A DNA stretch of 64,000 bases from Macrocystis pyrifera (Eukaryota > Sar > Phaeophyceae > Laminariales > Laminariaceae), in assembly GCA_031763025.1 (NCBI GenBank), contig JASSKH010000023.1, positions 5,979,501-6,043,500 of the forward strand, in the 5' to 3' direction. Made by a program: the position numbers and the translations under genes. Each line of letters begins with the position of its first letter. The first letter of the stretch is position 1. The notes under the pieces were generated by a model. The model saw only the letters and a list, made by a program, of their open reading frames with translations, did not search any database and had not been told where the DNA came from. Shown in pieces: positions 31,223-42,502 of the stretch.

Positions 31223-32069
31223 TCATTTTGCGTAATCTCCAGCGTCCCCAATTCCCAGTCGCGTTTGAAAGCACAACCAGTCTACCAAGTCAGTTTGCCG
31301 AGGTCTATTCGTCGGGAATTTCGTAACTAGCGCGGAATGGAAGTCCCGGCATGTCTCGTCCGATCCTTCGATCACGATGTCATCTACATGTATGTACGGC
31401 CACAGTTCTACCTTGCCTTCCACAACCATGCGAAACATACAAGGGTCAGACCTACACTGCTCCATTCCGTACTGGTACCACGGTCTCTACCAATAATCCG
31501 ACCCACTGCCGTCCGCTCTGCTTTAAACCATACAGTGATCCGTTTAGGCGGACGATCTTTCCGACATGTTGCCACCACCCACCGGGTAATTTCATGTACA
31601 TCTCGACGTCGAGTTTCGCGCGAACAAAAAACTTGTGCGACTTCTAGATGGAAATACTTAAACCACGTTCGTTGGCATCAGCCGCCAGAATTTTAACTGG
31701 CGCTGACGAGGGAGTTGCTGCGAACGTGTGGGAGCAATCTACATCCTGCACCTGGCTAAAACCCTTAGCCACATGTCTGGCCTTAGTCTTTACTATCAGG
31801 CCATCCTCATCCGTTTTGTAGGTGAACAACCACTTCGCACCTACAGGTTTTCGCCCTTGTGACGGTGTCACGGCTTCGTACGTACCGGTCGTTTTGTGAC
31901 CGACCAACCCAATTGTCGTGGCCTCGTGCCACGCCCCTTTATATTGGGAACGCTCTACATCTGCTACGGACTGCGGGGGCGGTTTAAAGTCTTCCGCGAA
32001 GCCACGCGGCATGCACACGCTCAACTCCCCTTTATTCTCCACAGCAGGTCCTCCGGCCATCAAGGCCAC
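31223..32069 (-). pseudogene. Copia reverse transcriptase, broken
   Basis: The frame at 32069-31644 holds the start of the copia RT (VGAKWLFTYKTDEDGLIVK; ARHVAKGFSQVQDVD). The frame at 31465-31223 holds the catalytic loop (WPYIHVDDIVIEGSD). The part between is shifted or has stops. The protein would copy the element RNA into DNA. Confidence 0.88.
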
Positions 32070-32599
32070 TGCGTCCTCCGCCGTTCAGGATGTACGCTTC
32101 AGGATACTCCCAGGCTTCGTCCACCACTCGCACGCTGCCGCAAGCAGCGCGCCTGCGACTTCAGGGTTAATCCTTACCTGGTACACAGCAGGTTCACCCT
32201 CCAGGCGTTGGCTCTGACCCCGGGTCAGGCCCCGTACTGTCGGGGGGAGCCGTCCCCAGCTGCTGAGTTTGTGTGCTGGCCTCCCCGACAGGACCGCGGA
32301 GAGATCCTCACCGTTCCCTTGGCCGGTGTCGGAGGCTGATGCTGCGCCCGGGTCGCTTTCGGCTTTCCTGCCGGGACCGAGTAGGCGTCCACGGCGCCCC
32401 CTTGAGACGAACCCATCGTCTCGGCTGTTCCGGCCCTCCCTAACGGGGTCGTCGAGGCGTCAACCGCACACCCCCGAGACGAGTCCATCGTCGCGGCTGT
32501 CCCGTCGCTGGCGTGGCCGGCGGCAGGTGCCTGCTGTGCGCGCTTCTGCAGAAACGCGTCCAGATCTAAACCCCACGTCAGTGGGACGTTGCCGCCCAC

Positions 32600-33610
32600 A
32601 ACGGCGCAGTGACCAGGAGTTGCGCGCCGGGAAAAAGTTCAGGAGCCTGGATTCGACCCGCCATTACGGCCGTCTTAATCAAACGTAGCGCGCGCTCTGC
32701 CTCCCCATTGAATTGGGGTCTGTCGGCCGTCGTGAATTCCTGTTTGATATCTCGTGATCTACACAGGTGCCCAAACTTCCCTCCGCGGAATTCACCACCA
32801 TCAGATCAGCTGAGCACTATTACGGGAGTCCATAGTTAATAGGACCTGTGGAATACATAAAACCTATATATTTACCTATTTTTACTAACAATATTTGGTC
32901 CTATTTACTATGCTCCCCCGTAATACCAGATACCTTGGAAGGGACATCGTCTGCACAAGAATCCGCGAAGAACTGGCCGAACAATTCCGCGGCGTCCGAC
33001 CTGTGCATAGAGTACACCCACCTAATCCGTACAAAATCGTCGCGCACGATGAGCGTATACCGATTCCTCTGCTAAAGACTCTACCACCGTAGATCCACTC
33101 GAATCCACAAAAATCAACCCGAGCTTCTTATCCGCTCGTGTGTGCGTGGAGCTGGCATAGTAGCTCAGTGGTTTATCCTTTATAAACGAACATGGGCTGC
33201 TCGATTCCTTTGCGGAGACCCTTCGCCATGGAGCACCCTCTGCACTCCAGCAGCTCTGCCTCGAGAACAATCCCTTGCTGCTCCGCGGCCTTGCGGAGTA
33301 GTACCTCGTGGGAGTGTCCAGCCGCGCAGTGGAAGTTTTTGTTGATGTCAATTGCAGAGGTATTGGGCAGTTTGCCCCGGGGCGAGTACAGCACAAGCAT
33401 TTTCCCTACTACTGCAGTCGATCCGGTAGCCGTAGAGGCTGTAGAGGGTCTCAACTCAAGGGAAACACGGTCGAACGCTCTGTCTTGAGCCTGCCTGACT
33501 ACAACCCCCGTGGAGCACCCTTCGAAAGTGTGGCCGTTTTCGACGAGATTGGGCAGGGAAAATAAGTGGTAACGGAGGTCCGGCACGTGCGCAACGCTAA
33601 TTTTCAGCAC
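32600..33610 (-). pseudogene. Copia integrase, interrupted by MITE
   Basis: The pre-integrase zinc region (NKNFHCAAGHSHEVLL; ECRGCSMAKGL) is in the frame at 33610-33173. Catalytic-core pieces continue toward 32926, with DDFVRIRWVYSMH in another frame. A MITE sits at 32818-32925. Immediately beyond it come a TGA, then SDGGEFRGGKFGH and FNGEAERALRLIKTAV, which carry the second Asp and the Glu of the DD-E triad. Frameshifts, the MITE and a stop destroy it. Confidence 0.85.
32818..32925 (+). mobile_element. MITE-108 copy 7, inside copia integrase
   Basis: TATTACGGGAGTCCATAGT at the left; ACTATGCTCCCCCGTAATA at the right. Integrase coding sequence lies directly on both sides. Confidence 0.93.
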
Positions 33611-33737
33611 TGGCGCGAGAGCGTTTCCGGACCGAAAAGACAGCGTTTACGTCACCGTGTCCTTCGATCGATTGAGTGGGTCCATCAGCGATGCGCAGTT
33701 AGAGGTTGCATTCTCGATAATTGAGCATGCAGTCTGC

Positions 33738-35235
33738 TTAGGGCGTCATGTGAGTAGACGCACCACTGTCGCATATCCAGGCCTCGTATCCTATCTGCCA
33801 AGCCGACTCCCCTTCCCTCGAACCATCACTGCACCCGCCTGTCTCTTCGGCCTGGAAAGCTGAGACCTGGACCGTACCTCCCTCTTGGTCGTCGTCCCTT
33901 GCCGCAACGTCGCTCGCCACCGCCAGCACAGCCTCTTTTTTCGACGTGGGGCAAGCATCGGCAGTGTGTCCCCGTCCTTGGCATCGGCTGCATAGATTCG
34001 CCGTGCAGTCGCTCTTCCAATGGCCCCCCTTGCTGCACCTATGGCACTTGCCCACTGGGGTACTTTCGCTGGTGGCTTTGGCGCTGCTGCCATCGCCACC
34101 AGCAGCCGCGACCGAGCCACCACCACCCTCGTTGGTACCTCTACCACCTCGTCCGTACTGTCCCCGACGTCAGCCTTTTTCCCTGCAACTGCCTTTACCT
34201 TTCCAGCGGCCACCGCCACTGCCACCGCCACCGCCGCCGGCGTACATAGCATGGCCTGCGCGGCCAACGTTGGACCCCTTCTTCCTGTTTCCAGAAAGTC
34301 GGTGATGCCGCTCTCGAACAGCCTTGATGATGTCATCGCGGCCGATGCTGTCACGAGAAGCCAGGTTCCGTGCCTCCACCTCGTACTCGGCGGGCGGAGC
34401 GTCAATGAAGATGGTGTATATATAGCATGTGGTCGTCAAGTGACAGTCCTGCTGTACGCACCTCCGCGGCAAAATCCTCGATCCTACGCGTCTCCGGGTT
34501 GCTCCCCGGCGCTATCTTGAAACTATTAAGGCGTCCAGAGAGGTCGCATTTGGCCCTCGTCGTTTGTGGGGGCCGTACCACGCAAGGAGAGCGTCCCACG
34601 CTTGCCTCGGCGAGGTACACCTGCGCAATGTGCTCTTATCACTCTCACTCTTGGAGAGCCGTCGACAGGAAATTCCACGCCAGTGTATACATGTGCATAA
34701 AATCGCGGCTATACCCCCTAGCGACCAGTACCGAGTTTTCTGTTTCCGATTCTCCTACGGAAATGTACTGCGATGGACCCGACACGAAGGCAGACAATAA
34801 GCCAACTCCTTTTGGCGCAATCCCGAGCGTCTCTTGTCCAGGGGTTGAACTCAGGTTTCAACCCACTAAACGATGGTACAGCAGTGTGCTTAAACGCCGA
34901 ATGGCGCGAGAGAGGCAGATCTAATCCGCTACGCAACTCATCGCCAGGGTATGCACCCCATTCTCCAGCCCTCCCTGGCTGGTCTGGCTGACCCTTCGGT
35001 GGACCAACCTCGACGGGTAACGCAGTTCCTCCGCGTTCCGTTGCCCCCGAATTCCGCGAGGCGCCCTCACGCAATTTTTCATCTCTCTCACAGAAGTGGG
35101 TACTATCCCGCGCGGGATCTGCTCAACAGCAGCGCTGCCCTCAGCGCTGCCAGACCCCGACCGGCCGGTGTCCCTCGTGAACCCGACCGTCATGTCCCTC
35201 ATGGCGTTCATCATCAACGCCTGACTATGCTCCAA
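33738..35235 (-). pseudogene. Copia Gag and protease
   Basis: The frame at 34055-33738 has two CCHC knuckles (CHRCSKGGHWKSDC and CSRCQGRGHTADAC, both C-x2-C-x4-H-x4-C) and the protease active site WICDSGASTHMTP at its end. Upstream frames (34405-33791, 34620-34402, 35074-34718, 35235-34921) make up a broken Gag. Gag packages the RNA, and the aspartic protease would cleave the polyprotein. Confidence 0.85.
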
Positions 35236-35320
35236 CGCCAGCTTGACCTCGCGTCTCAGCTCTTAAACTTCACCCGAAGAATCGCGCTCTTCTTGAGCCG
35301 ACCCCTTCGAAGACGTCCTT

Positions 35321-35334
35321 GGCTTCTGGTACCA
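35321..35334 (-). other. Primer-binding site of copia element
   Basis: The minus strand reads TGGTACCAGAAGCC, one or two changes from the TGGTATCAGAGCC that is complementary to initiator Met tRNA in many copia elements. It lies about 30 bp inside the right LTR boundary I could define, so that LTR may extend a little further left. Confidence 0.7.
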
Positions 35335-35363
35335 CCAGACCTCAAACGTTCAAGCTACTGGTG

Positions 35364-35599
35364 TGTTCGTAGAGTCCAAGCCTGGATGCCCTGACCATCA
35401 CGTGGTCTGATGGGATTCTTTATGGTCGTTGTACTTGAGGACAGAGGAGGAGAGAAGAGAGAGCGGAGTGCTCAAACTCTCCTTATGAGCACCAAACTCT
35501 CCTTATGAGCACCCCGCACAAATCATACTAGCGCCTGCGAAGATATCCGCAACCCTCCACGACTTGTAACCGTCCCTGCTGGAACTATCCAAACGAACA
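35364..35599 (-). repeat. Copia 5' LTR
   Basis: Begins TGTTCGTAGAGTCC and ends CGAACA on plus, so it has TG...CA ends. It contains a short tandem duplication (CAAACTCTCCTTATGAGCAC twice, about 35472-35516) that the left LTR lacks. Confidence 0.82.
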
Positions 35600-36198
35600 C
35601 AAGGCAAGAGGTAGAAGGAGCTTGGACACGCTCCCGTCCCCCCTTTACATAACGCACCATATAGATATCGTAACATGTGTCGGTAGCATCAACTATGGTT
35701 GTCTGCATAGACTATGTTTTTCAATACAACCAAACTTCTTATTTTTCATGCTCCCTCTGGTTCGACCTTTTATTCCTGCTCGGTACATTGACATACATCT
35801 GACTTTAATTCTAAGTAAGCTGTCCCCCAAACGGGAGTGCAGTCCTAAAGGGGTATTAAGTACAGCAACACACGGGATTGCTAAGGTTTTGGGTATAATG
35901 GTTCCTTAGCTAAAGAACCCTGTCTGTCAAATGTGTTTCGGGACCAGAAGTACCCCCCCCCCCACCATGCGGTGTGACTCGTTTTTTTTTTTTTTTTTTT
36001 TTTCGGCTGCTGTGTACTGGCATATACCTGGTAAAAAGTACGAAGTACTGCAAAACGTTTCCAAGTCGACACTGTGTTCCCAAAATGCAAGTGCACTTGT
36101 GCGCAATCAGGGGTTTGAACATTCGAAGCCGCGGCTCACGTTAAAATGCATCCTTTTTCTTTCTTTCTTTATTTCGTTGATTTTGTTTTCGCGCTCAG

Positions 36199-36391
36199 CC
36201 GTTTGACACCGTCAAGGTTCGCCTGCAAACCCAGGACGTCCCGACGATGGCATCATCGACGGTAGCAGCAACGTCCCCATCGTCTTCGGCAGCAGCAACA
36301 GGACCGCCTGGTTCATCCTACAGAAGGCCGCCACCGCAGACGCCGTACAAGGGCACCATTGGGTGCACTATGGAGACAGTGTCCAAAGAAG
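36199..36391 (+). CDS. SLC25 exon a (first visible)
   Basis: Acceptor CGCTCAG before CCG; donor GTGACA after AAAGAAG. Encodes carrier motif 1 (PFDTVKVRLQTQ), a Ser/Ala/Pro-rich insertion of about 30 residues unusual for the family, and YKGTIGCTMETVSKEG. Ends in phase 1. A read-through frame continues into the intron. Confidence 0.85.
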
Positions 36392-39300
36392 GTGACAAAG
36401 TGTTCACGCTGGCGTCCCTGCTGCCCCCGCCCCCCCTCATCCTCCCGCCCACATACCCACCCACACCCCTACTCCCGACCCTGACCCTGCGTTCACCCCC
36501 GACGCCCACCCCGACCAACCCCGAAACCGACTGTGTCGGACCCCGCCCCTCCCCCCACTCTTGCTGCATCGTTTTGTGTGTTTTTTGTGAGCATGCGTGT
36601 CTGTGTGTCTGTGTGTTGGCGTGTGTTTTGTGTGTTTGTGTGTGTATATGCGCGTGTGTGGAGAGTCAAATCCGATCGGAGGCGGTTTTTCTCCTTCTGC
36701 CTGTTCTCCTGCTCTTTCCCGTCGCCACCGTGACTCTTGCGCTGCGCTGCTCGTTCCGCGTGTGTGCGCGTGTGTGCTTGCTGTATACGCGTTCGTGCAC
36801 TGCCCCGTGTGCGTGCGTGTGTGTATGTGTGTGTTGCCCACGCGTCTCCGGAGAGTGCAGGCTTCCTGGCTTTGTTTAAGGGCATGGCGGCTCCCCTGGT
36901 CTCCGCCTCTTTAGTGAACGCCATCACCTTCGGAGCCTACGCTCAGTCGCAAAGGGTAAGTTTCACGAGTTTTTTTTTGTATGTAGCATCATTTGCCGTC
37001 TGTACAGCATTGCTCGCTTGCGTAACCTCGCTTGCGAATTTTTCTAGAAACCCTTTTTTTACCGACTGGATGTCGGAACGATCTCCCGACCGACGGTTCG
37101 AGTGACTTACCGACCGATCGACCCACCGACCGACTTTCTGACTTACCGATCGACCGTATCGATCAATGGAACTCGCCGTTAGATCGTCTCCACCGACGGA
37201 CGGACGGACGAACCGTACGGGTACCGACCGGTCGTACCGATTGACCGTGCCGACATGCCGACCGATTGGTCGACCGACCAACGCCACTTACTGACCGACG
37301 AATCGTACCGACGGATCGCACGGCCGGAACATGCGGGCTGATTGGCTGACCGATCGTGTCGACTTACTGGCCGACCCCTTACCGACTAACTGGCCAATCC
37401 CCCGATGGTACCAATGGACCGGCTAATCGACCGACCGACCGACCTTCTTGAATGGCCCTCTTGTTTGTTCGCGTTGTATTTTTTAGCGTCCAATCACCCC
37501 TCCGAGTTAGATCGGAAACCCCATTGCCGTACAGTTCGTGAGTCATGCGAAGTACTTATTTATGGTTTCCTTCTACACCCCCTTCGAGACCTGCGATTGC
37601 GACTGGTTCGGGCAGCGAGCAAGCAATCACGACGCACAAGATCGCTTGTTGAATGAACGAACAAGTACACCCTGTCCCTGTCGGCAAGGCGCCGCCTGGA
37701 CAACATGGTAGGCGGCATTGGTGCTTGTGTTTGTGTTGGTGTTGGTGTCGGTATTGGTGTCGGTGAAAGTGGCCGGTGCTGATGTTGGTGGTGGCGGTGG
37801 TGTGGTATTACTGTTGGTGTTGGTGTTGGTGTTGGGTCAACAATGCTGATGTTGGTGGTGTTGGTGTTGGTGTTAGTTTCCGTGTCGGCGTTGATACAGG
37901 TGTTGCTCTTAATGTTGGCGTCGGGGTTAGTGTTGGTGTTAGTGGTGGTTCCGGTGTAGGTGCTGTTATTGTCGTTGGCGCCAGCGTTGGCGTGGGTGTT
38001 AGTGTTGGCGTTAGTCTTGGTGTTGGTGCTGTTTTTGTTCGTGTGTGGTGTTCGCGGAGGTGTCGATATTGGTGTAGGCGTAGGTGTCGGTGTTGATGTT
38101 GGCTTTAGTGTTCGTATTGGTGTAGGCGATGGTGTCGGGGTTGGTGTTGGTGTTGGTGCTAGGGTTGGCGATCGTGTTAGTGTAGGTGTTCGTAACGGCG
38201 TTGTAAGTCGGTGTTGGTGTTGATGTTGTTTTCATCTGTGAAGGTGTCTATATTGGTGTAGGTGCTGCTGCTGGAGTTGGCGTTGATGTCACGGTCGATG
38301 TCACGAGGTTTCCATGGACCTTTTTAGTGGCTATGTTGCTGTTGTTTTTGTTGTTTTGGTGATATTGGAGATGTTGCTGTTTCTCTGGTAGTGGTAGTGG
38401 TGAAGGTGGTGTCGCTCCTGCGTGCCTATTCTCCCGCAGCTCTTTTCCAATTTTTCTAGTAAGAATCTCTCTAATTTCTGAATGGCACGACAGTCAAAAA
38501 TACCCCGCCCGACCCCCCGGCCAAAGGAATCGCCCATTCTATTTCAATGTGGTTATCTCGCACATGCTCACATGCATACACTTTCATGCTCTCACGGCCT
38601 CCCTGTGCCCCGAATGTCTGCGCACACGGGGATGACGATAAACTTAACCCTATTCCGTGCCGCGCTCGCGGCAGGCGCTGGCCGCTTATGGTTTCAGCGA
38701 TGACATGAACGGACAGGGGGGGGACGGTCGCAGTAACGGCGGCGACGGCAGCGTCAACAGTGGCAACCGAACAGAAAGTACACTGGAAGCTGCAGGGCGC
38801 AAGGACGTTTTTCGAAGTTTCTTGGGAGGATCGTTCGCGGGACTGTGCCAGGCGGTGGTGGTGATTCCAACCGACAACGTCAAGGTTAAGCTGCAGGTGG
38901 GTAGAGGTTGTCGGTATGGACCCATACGGTACGGTATGACACGGTACTGGCCCATACGGTACGGTACGGTATGAACTGGTGCTGTACGGTAAGGTACGGT
39001 ACGGCCCGGCAATGTATGAAACTGTACGGTAATATACGGTGCAGTTTAACGTACGGTAAGGTAAGATGCGTACGGCAAGATGAGGTGCGGTACGGTAACG
39101 TACGACGCGGTACGGTATGGTACGGTACGGTACGCTGTACAGTAAGGTACGGTACGGCGCGGTAATGTACGAAACTGTACGGTAATGTACGGCGCAGTTT
39201 AACGTACGGTAAGGTAAGATTCGTAGGACAAGATGAGATGCGGTACGGTAAGGTACGACGCGGTACGGTATGGTACGGTACGGTACGTTGCAGCACTATA

Positions 39301-42229
39301 CAGTTTAGTAGTGTACGGTACGGTACGTTTCGGGGAAGTGCTGGGTTGAAGAAACGAACGGGGGGGTCAGAGCTATTTTCATACGCCTGCAAAAATCGAA
39401 CCGAGTGTTGCCCGTGCTGCTTTTTTTCGCAAGTCTCGTTTCTACCCGTATATAATACGGTACTTTTGTACGAAATCCCTCATACATACAAAAGGTGTGT
39501 CGCTGTTGTACGTTGTCTTGCTCAGTTCTTGTGTTTCGTCTTTTGTGTTCGTTTTCTGTGTTCGCTCACGGCGGTGACGCCCGCGGGGAGCGATTGGTTG
39601 CGTGTGTTTGGAAGGCGATCTTCTCTTCGCTGTAGAAAACATCGCTGCCTCTGGTTTGGCGCGGGTCCACCGCATTCCGTCCTGGCGAAAGCTTCCGCCC
39701 GCAAGGCGCGAGGTTGAGGTTGGCGTATTTTGTTGTTGATTACGGCTGTCTCACGACAATCTTGGCCACTTAACGGAGTGGGTGTTGATTTGAATCGTGA
39801 AACGTCTTCCCCTCCTCCCCCCCCCCCCCCCGCCCATGCGTACACTCCCCCCCCCCCCCCCATCCTATTCTTCCACACACACCCTATCTCTCCCCCCCCC
39901 CCCCCCCCCATTTAACAGGTCCAAGTAGGGGCTCGGGGGTCAAGCAATCTTCGCTACGCTGGCCCGGTGGACTGCGCCTTCCAACTCATGAAGGCTGACG
40001 GTATCGGCGCCCTGTTTCGAGGCACCTCGGCGACACTGGCCAGAGATACGCCTTCCCTAGGCATCTACTTCGCGTCCTATGAGGGCACCAAGGGGTGGCT
40101 GGAGCGGCGGTGGGGCCTGGGAGAGCACGCATCCTCGTTCGGGGCCGGGGGCTTCGCGGGAGCGGCAAGCTGGTTGTCGATCTATCCGCTTGACGTGGTC
40201 AAGTCCGTGCAAATGGTGAGATTATGTTTTGTTTTTTTTGGAGATTGTTTTGGAGATTGCAGTGGTGGGGGGGGGAGGGAAAAGGGGAGGGGGGTGGTGG
40301 GGTAGGGAGGGGGGGGGGTGTACTTATTATCATGCATGGCCGTAGTCGTATGACCATAGACCCTCGTATCCCTACAATGCCGGGACGGAGGGGGGGGAGG
40401 AGGGTGCTTGGTCTGGGTGGTGATCTGCGACCGGTGATGTGTTTTTGTTTCTGGAGGAGGTGGCTGTAGTGATGGGGATAGTGGTGGGGGGTGGTGGGGT
40501 GCGATTGGGGGGGGGGGGGGGGGGGGGGGGGAGAGGGTGTGCGGAGGGGGGAGGGAGGGATTCTAGCAGGTGCATCTGGTTGTCGAAGGCCTACATCACC
40601 GGTTTTGTCGGACGGCAAATGCCGCGTGCTCTCTTCCCGTGTCGATGCTCACCTCAACCAATGGTACCAATTGGCCTTGTCCTGATGTCCTCTGGCGTGC
40701 CAGTTCTCATCTAACTCCCCCTGATGTCCTCTGGCGTGCCAGTTCTCATCTAACCCCCCCTGATGTCCTCTGGCGTGCCAGTTCTCATCTAACCCCCCTC
40801 CCCCCCCCGCAACTTGCAAATATATATATGTCATATACAGTAGGTAGCCCCTTTCAAGGGCCTCCACGATAAAGAAAAACGGTGTGCAAGGGACGTCAAT
40901 TTTCTGCCCACCATGTTCGTCCACTACCGACTGCAAGCGGCCGGTACTAACCCTGACAAGGGACTACGGTACATAGTTCCAATCCCGGACGCACTATCTA
41001 TTAGTAGGGTCCCTCTTCACAGGGGCTGCGCCTACCGTATATATTAAGGTTGGGTTGGCGTCGGTTGGCGACGATGCTGTAAAACACGCCTCTCACTGCG
41101 TGAGCTAGACAACCAGCAGAGTACCGTGTTTTTTGTTTTTTGGTGTGGTCACCACGGCTGGCGGCCGAGATAGGTCATTTGTGCAGGGTGGAGAACCTTA
41201 ACTCCGCGTAAGGGGGATGATCGTGCCACGTGTGTGTATACCCACGAGGCAGTTACATAGCAAGCCCGTAGCTGTCTCTGGAAGTGGGCACACCAGAAAA
41301 CAAATAAATTAATTCGACGCGTTCAGCGACGTGCAAGTCCGGTTCTTTGGGCGATGCTGCTCGCCTTTCATGCGACTCGCCGAAAACCTCACGGCGATTC
41401 GCAAGCTTGGTGCAAACAATGTTGGTCTGGTCGGTAAAAACTCGACATGCTCCGTCCCGGCATTGCAGGGCTGCGAGGGTCTATGGTTGTACGACTACGG
41501 CCATGCATGACATGAGTACACCCCCCCCCCGAATGTGACCTGGAGGAGTTTGGTACACTAGATAGCAGCGAGAAAACGATATCTATTCTGGGAGATAGAT
41601 GGTGCCCACAGGCGGCGAAACAGGAAGGATATAAGAATAGCGAAATGTTTCTGTGTAATATACTGTATGGAAAAAACGTAGTGAGCGCTCAAATGCTGGA
41701 GGTGTCTCTATTAGGAGTAGGAACGGGGATGCATGGTGAATGGTGAATGACTAAGGCAAGCAACAAATGAGTACGCCCCCCCCCCCCCCCCCCCCCCTAA
41801 ATGTTGGAGGTGCCTCTTTTAGTTGTAGGAATTGTCCTCTGTCTCGAAAGAGACGGTCAATGGCCAAACGACTGAGGCGAGCAATAAATGAGTACGCCCC
41901 CCTCTCCCCACGCCCTCACCCTCCTGTTCCCCCCCTAACCCCTTTGCCTTCCCCTTCCCTCCCTTAATATCCCAAACGCGATTAACAAAACACGTCAACA
42001 AAACACGGCATAAGGCTTCTACGGACCCTCTGGACCCCTCGATTCGGACCATGGCTTCCTGCTTCCGCCACGTCTACAAATCCGCCGGCGGCGGCGTTCC
42101 CGGTGTGCGCCGCTTTTTTTTCGGGGAGCCGGGACCACGGTGTGCCGCGCCGTGCCCGTTAACGCTACCATTTTTCCGGCGTTCGAGTGGACGACTAAGT
42201 TTTTGAACCAAGCCTTCCCCCCCGAGTGA
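36199..42229 (+). CDS. Mitochondrial carrier protein (SLC25 family), five exons visible
   Basis: Joined exons 36199-36391, 36861-36955, 38675-38896, 39919-40215 and 42015-42229 give about 340 residues in compatible phases with GT-AG borders. Three carrier repeats are marked by PFDTVKVRLQ, PTDNVKVKLQ and PLDVVKSVQM. Other family blocks are LFKGMAAPLVSASLVNA, LFRGTSATLARDTPSLG and TVCRAVPVNATIFPAFEW. The RDTPSLGIYFASYE and RAVPVNA types resemble the carnitine/acylcarnitine and amino-acid subgroup (SLC25A20/29/45/47-like); the substrate is an inference. The product should exchange metabolites across the inner mitochondrial membrane. The first transmembrane helix and start codon are missing, probably on an exon further left, beyond or before the copia insertion. 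The last exon needs one extra base in its T8 run to stay in frame. Introns are packed with simple repeats and poly(C) retroposons. Confidence 0.9.
36861..36955 (+). CDS. SLC25 exon b
   Basis: Acceptor GAGAGTGCAG, donor GTAAGT. Encodes GFLALFKGMAAPLVSASL and NAITFGAYAQSQR, i.e. the end of carrier repeat 1 and helix 2. Phases fit exon a (1) and exon c (0). Confidence 0.9.
36956..38674. repeat. SLC25 intron with CCGA and GGTGTT microsatellites
   Basis: 37075-37440 is rich in (ACCG)n words and 37730-38240 in (GGTGTT)n. Open frames across them are repetitive shadows and are not genes. Confidence 0.85.
38675..38896 (+). CDS. SLC25 exon c
   Basis: Acceptor CTCGCGGCAG, donor GTGGGT, 74 codons. Encodes ALAAYGFSDD, a Gly/Asn-rich linker (an insertion relative to typical carriers), then FRSFLGGSFAGLCQAVVVIP and motif 2 TDNVKVKLQ. 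Confidence 0.92.
38897..39918. repeat. SLC25 intron with GGTAC-type minisatellite
   Basis: 38905-39320 consists of GTACGGTACGGTAAGG-like words arranged in two larger copies of ~180 bp (TGAAACTGTACGGTAAT and the equivalent downstream). C/CCA-rich runs precede the acceptor of exon d. Confidence 0.88.
39919..40215 (+). CDS. SLC25 exon d
   Basis: Acceptor CATTTAACAG, donor GTGAGA, 99 codons, phase 0 at both ends. Encodes YAGPVDCAFQLMKADGIGAL, GTSATLARDTPSLGIYFAS, the matrix-helix region and motif 3 YPLDVVKSVQM. Confidence 0.95.
40302..40391 (-). mobile_element. Poly(C)-tailed SINE, truncated (S2)
   Basis: The minus strand gives TCCCGGCATTGTAGGG, CTATGGTCATACGACTACGG and a tail ending in GTACACCCCCCCC. 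It starts at a C-rich run (plus G-run at 40388-40397). It lies antisense in an SLC25 intron. Confidence 0.85.
40679..40797. repeat. 39-bp tandem repeat, three units
   Basis: CCTGATGTCCTCTGGCGTGC followed by CAGTTCTCATCTAAC is repeated three times, ending in a C-run. Confidence 0.95.
41046..41530 (+). mobile_element. Poly(C)-tailed SINE, full-length (S3)
   Basis: About 485 bp, colinear with S6 over its full length, from AAGGTTGGGTTGGCGTCGG to ATGAGTACAC(n). The 5' end can fold (GGTTG...CAACC around GTCGG...CGAC). No tRNA A/B boxes are obvious. The LINE fragment L2 is joined directly to its C10 tail. Sense orientation in an SLC25 intron. Confidence 0.9.
41531..41798 (+). mobile_element. Poly(C)-tailed LINE 3' fragment (L2)
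   Basis: Matches the last ~240 bp of L1 (GAGTTTGGTACACTAGATAG; CTGGGAGATAGATGG) with deletions, ending AAATGAGTACGC(n) with about 22 C. Confidence 0.92.
41799..41902 (+). mobile_element. Poly(C)-tailed LINE 3' fragment (L2b)
   Basis: About 100 bp, from AATGTTGGAGGTGCCTC to AATGAGTACGCCCCCC. It begins at the last C of the L2 tail, so this is a second insertion onto the first. Confidence 0.9.
42015..42229 (+). CDS. SLC25 last exon, with apparent 1-base deletion
   Basis: Acceptor GGCATAAG, phase 0. It encodes DPLDPSIRTMASCFRHVYKS AGG and VPGVRRFF in one frame. After a T8 run (42114-42121) it continues in another frame as RGAGTTVCRAVPVNATIF, PAFEWTTKFLNQAF and a TGA. One additional T would restore the normal carrier end. 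This is either an assembly error in a homopolymer or a mutation that truncates the last helix. Confidence 0.85.
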
Positions 42230-42469
42230 TCGTTGGGCTCGGCTGGGACTCGCGTTGGCAACCCCGAGCAAAAGGCGCAATGCAACGCACGCCGTTTTGT
42301 TTTTTTTCTTTGTTTTCGTTTGGATATTTAATATGCCGCTTTCAAAATGAGGCAACAAGACCGAGCACGAAGAGAACGAAGTGCGAGGACGTCCTTTTTT
42401 TTCTTGATTGTGGTTGCTTTGAACCTGTTGTACAGCATGGATGCGAACAGGCGTAAAGTATTCAATGCA

Positions 42470-42502
<33 letters not shown>

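Larger units (their letters stand above)
29696..35599 (-). mobile_element. Ty1/copia LTR retrotransposon, degraded
   Basis: On the minus strand it reads 5' LTR, PBS, Gag with two CCHC knuckles, protease, integrase, reverse transcriptase, RNase H, polypurine tract and 3' LTR. INT before RT is the copia order. The LTRs are ~215-236 bp without inserts and clearly related but diverged. Three MITE-108 copies lie inside it (3' LTR, 3' untranslated part, integrase). Multiple frameshifts and stops make it inactive. I could not find a convincing target-site duplication, so the outer ends are approximate. It lies just upstream of the first visible exon of the SLC25 gene, possibly in an intron. Confidence 0.9.

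Noticed and set aside
33173..33488. Plus-strand frames over the copia region
   Set aside because: The minus-strand frames match copia pre-integrase and integrase motifs. The plus frames are shadows.
36956..38674. Genes in the GGTGTT and CCGA repeat stretches
   Set aside because: These are Val/Gly- and Thr/Asp-repeat shadows of microsatellites in an SLC25 intron.
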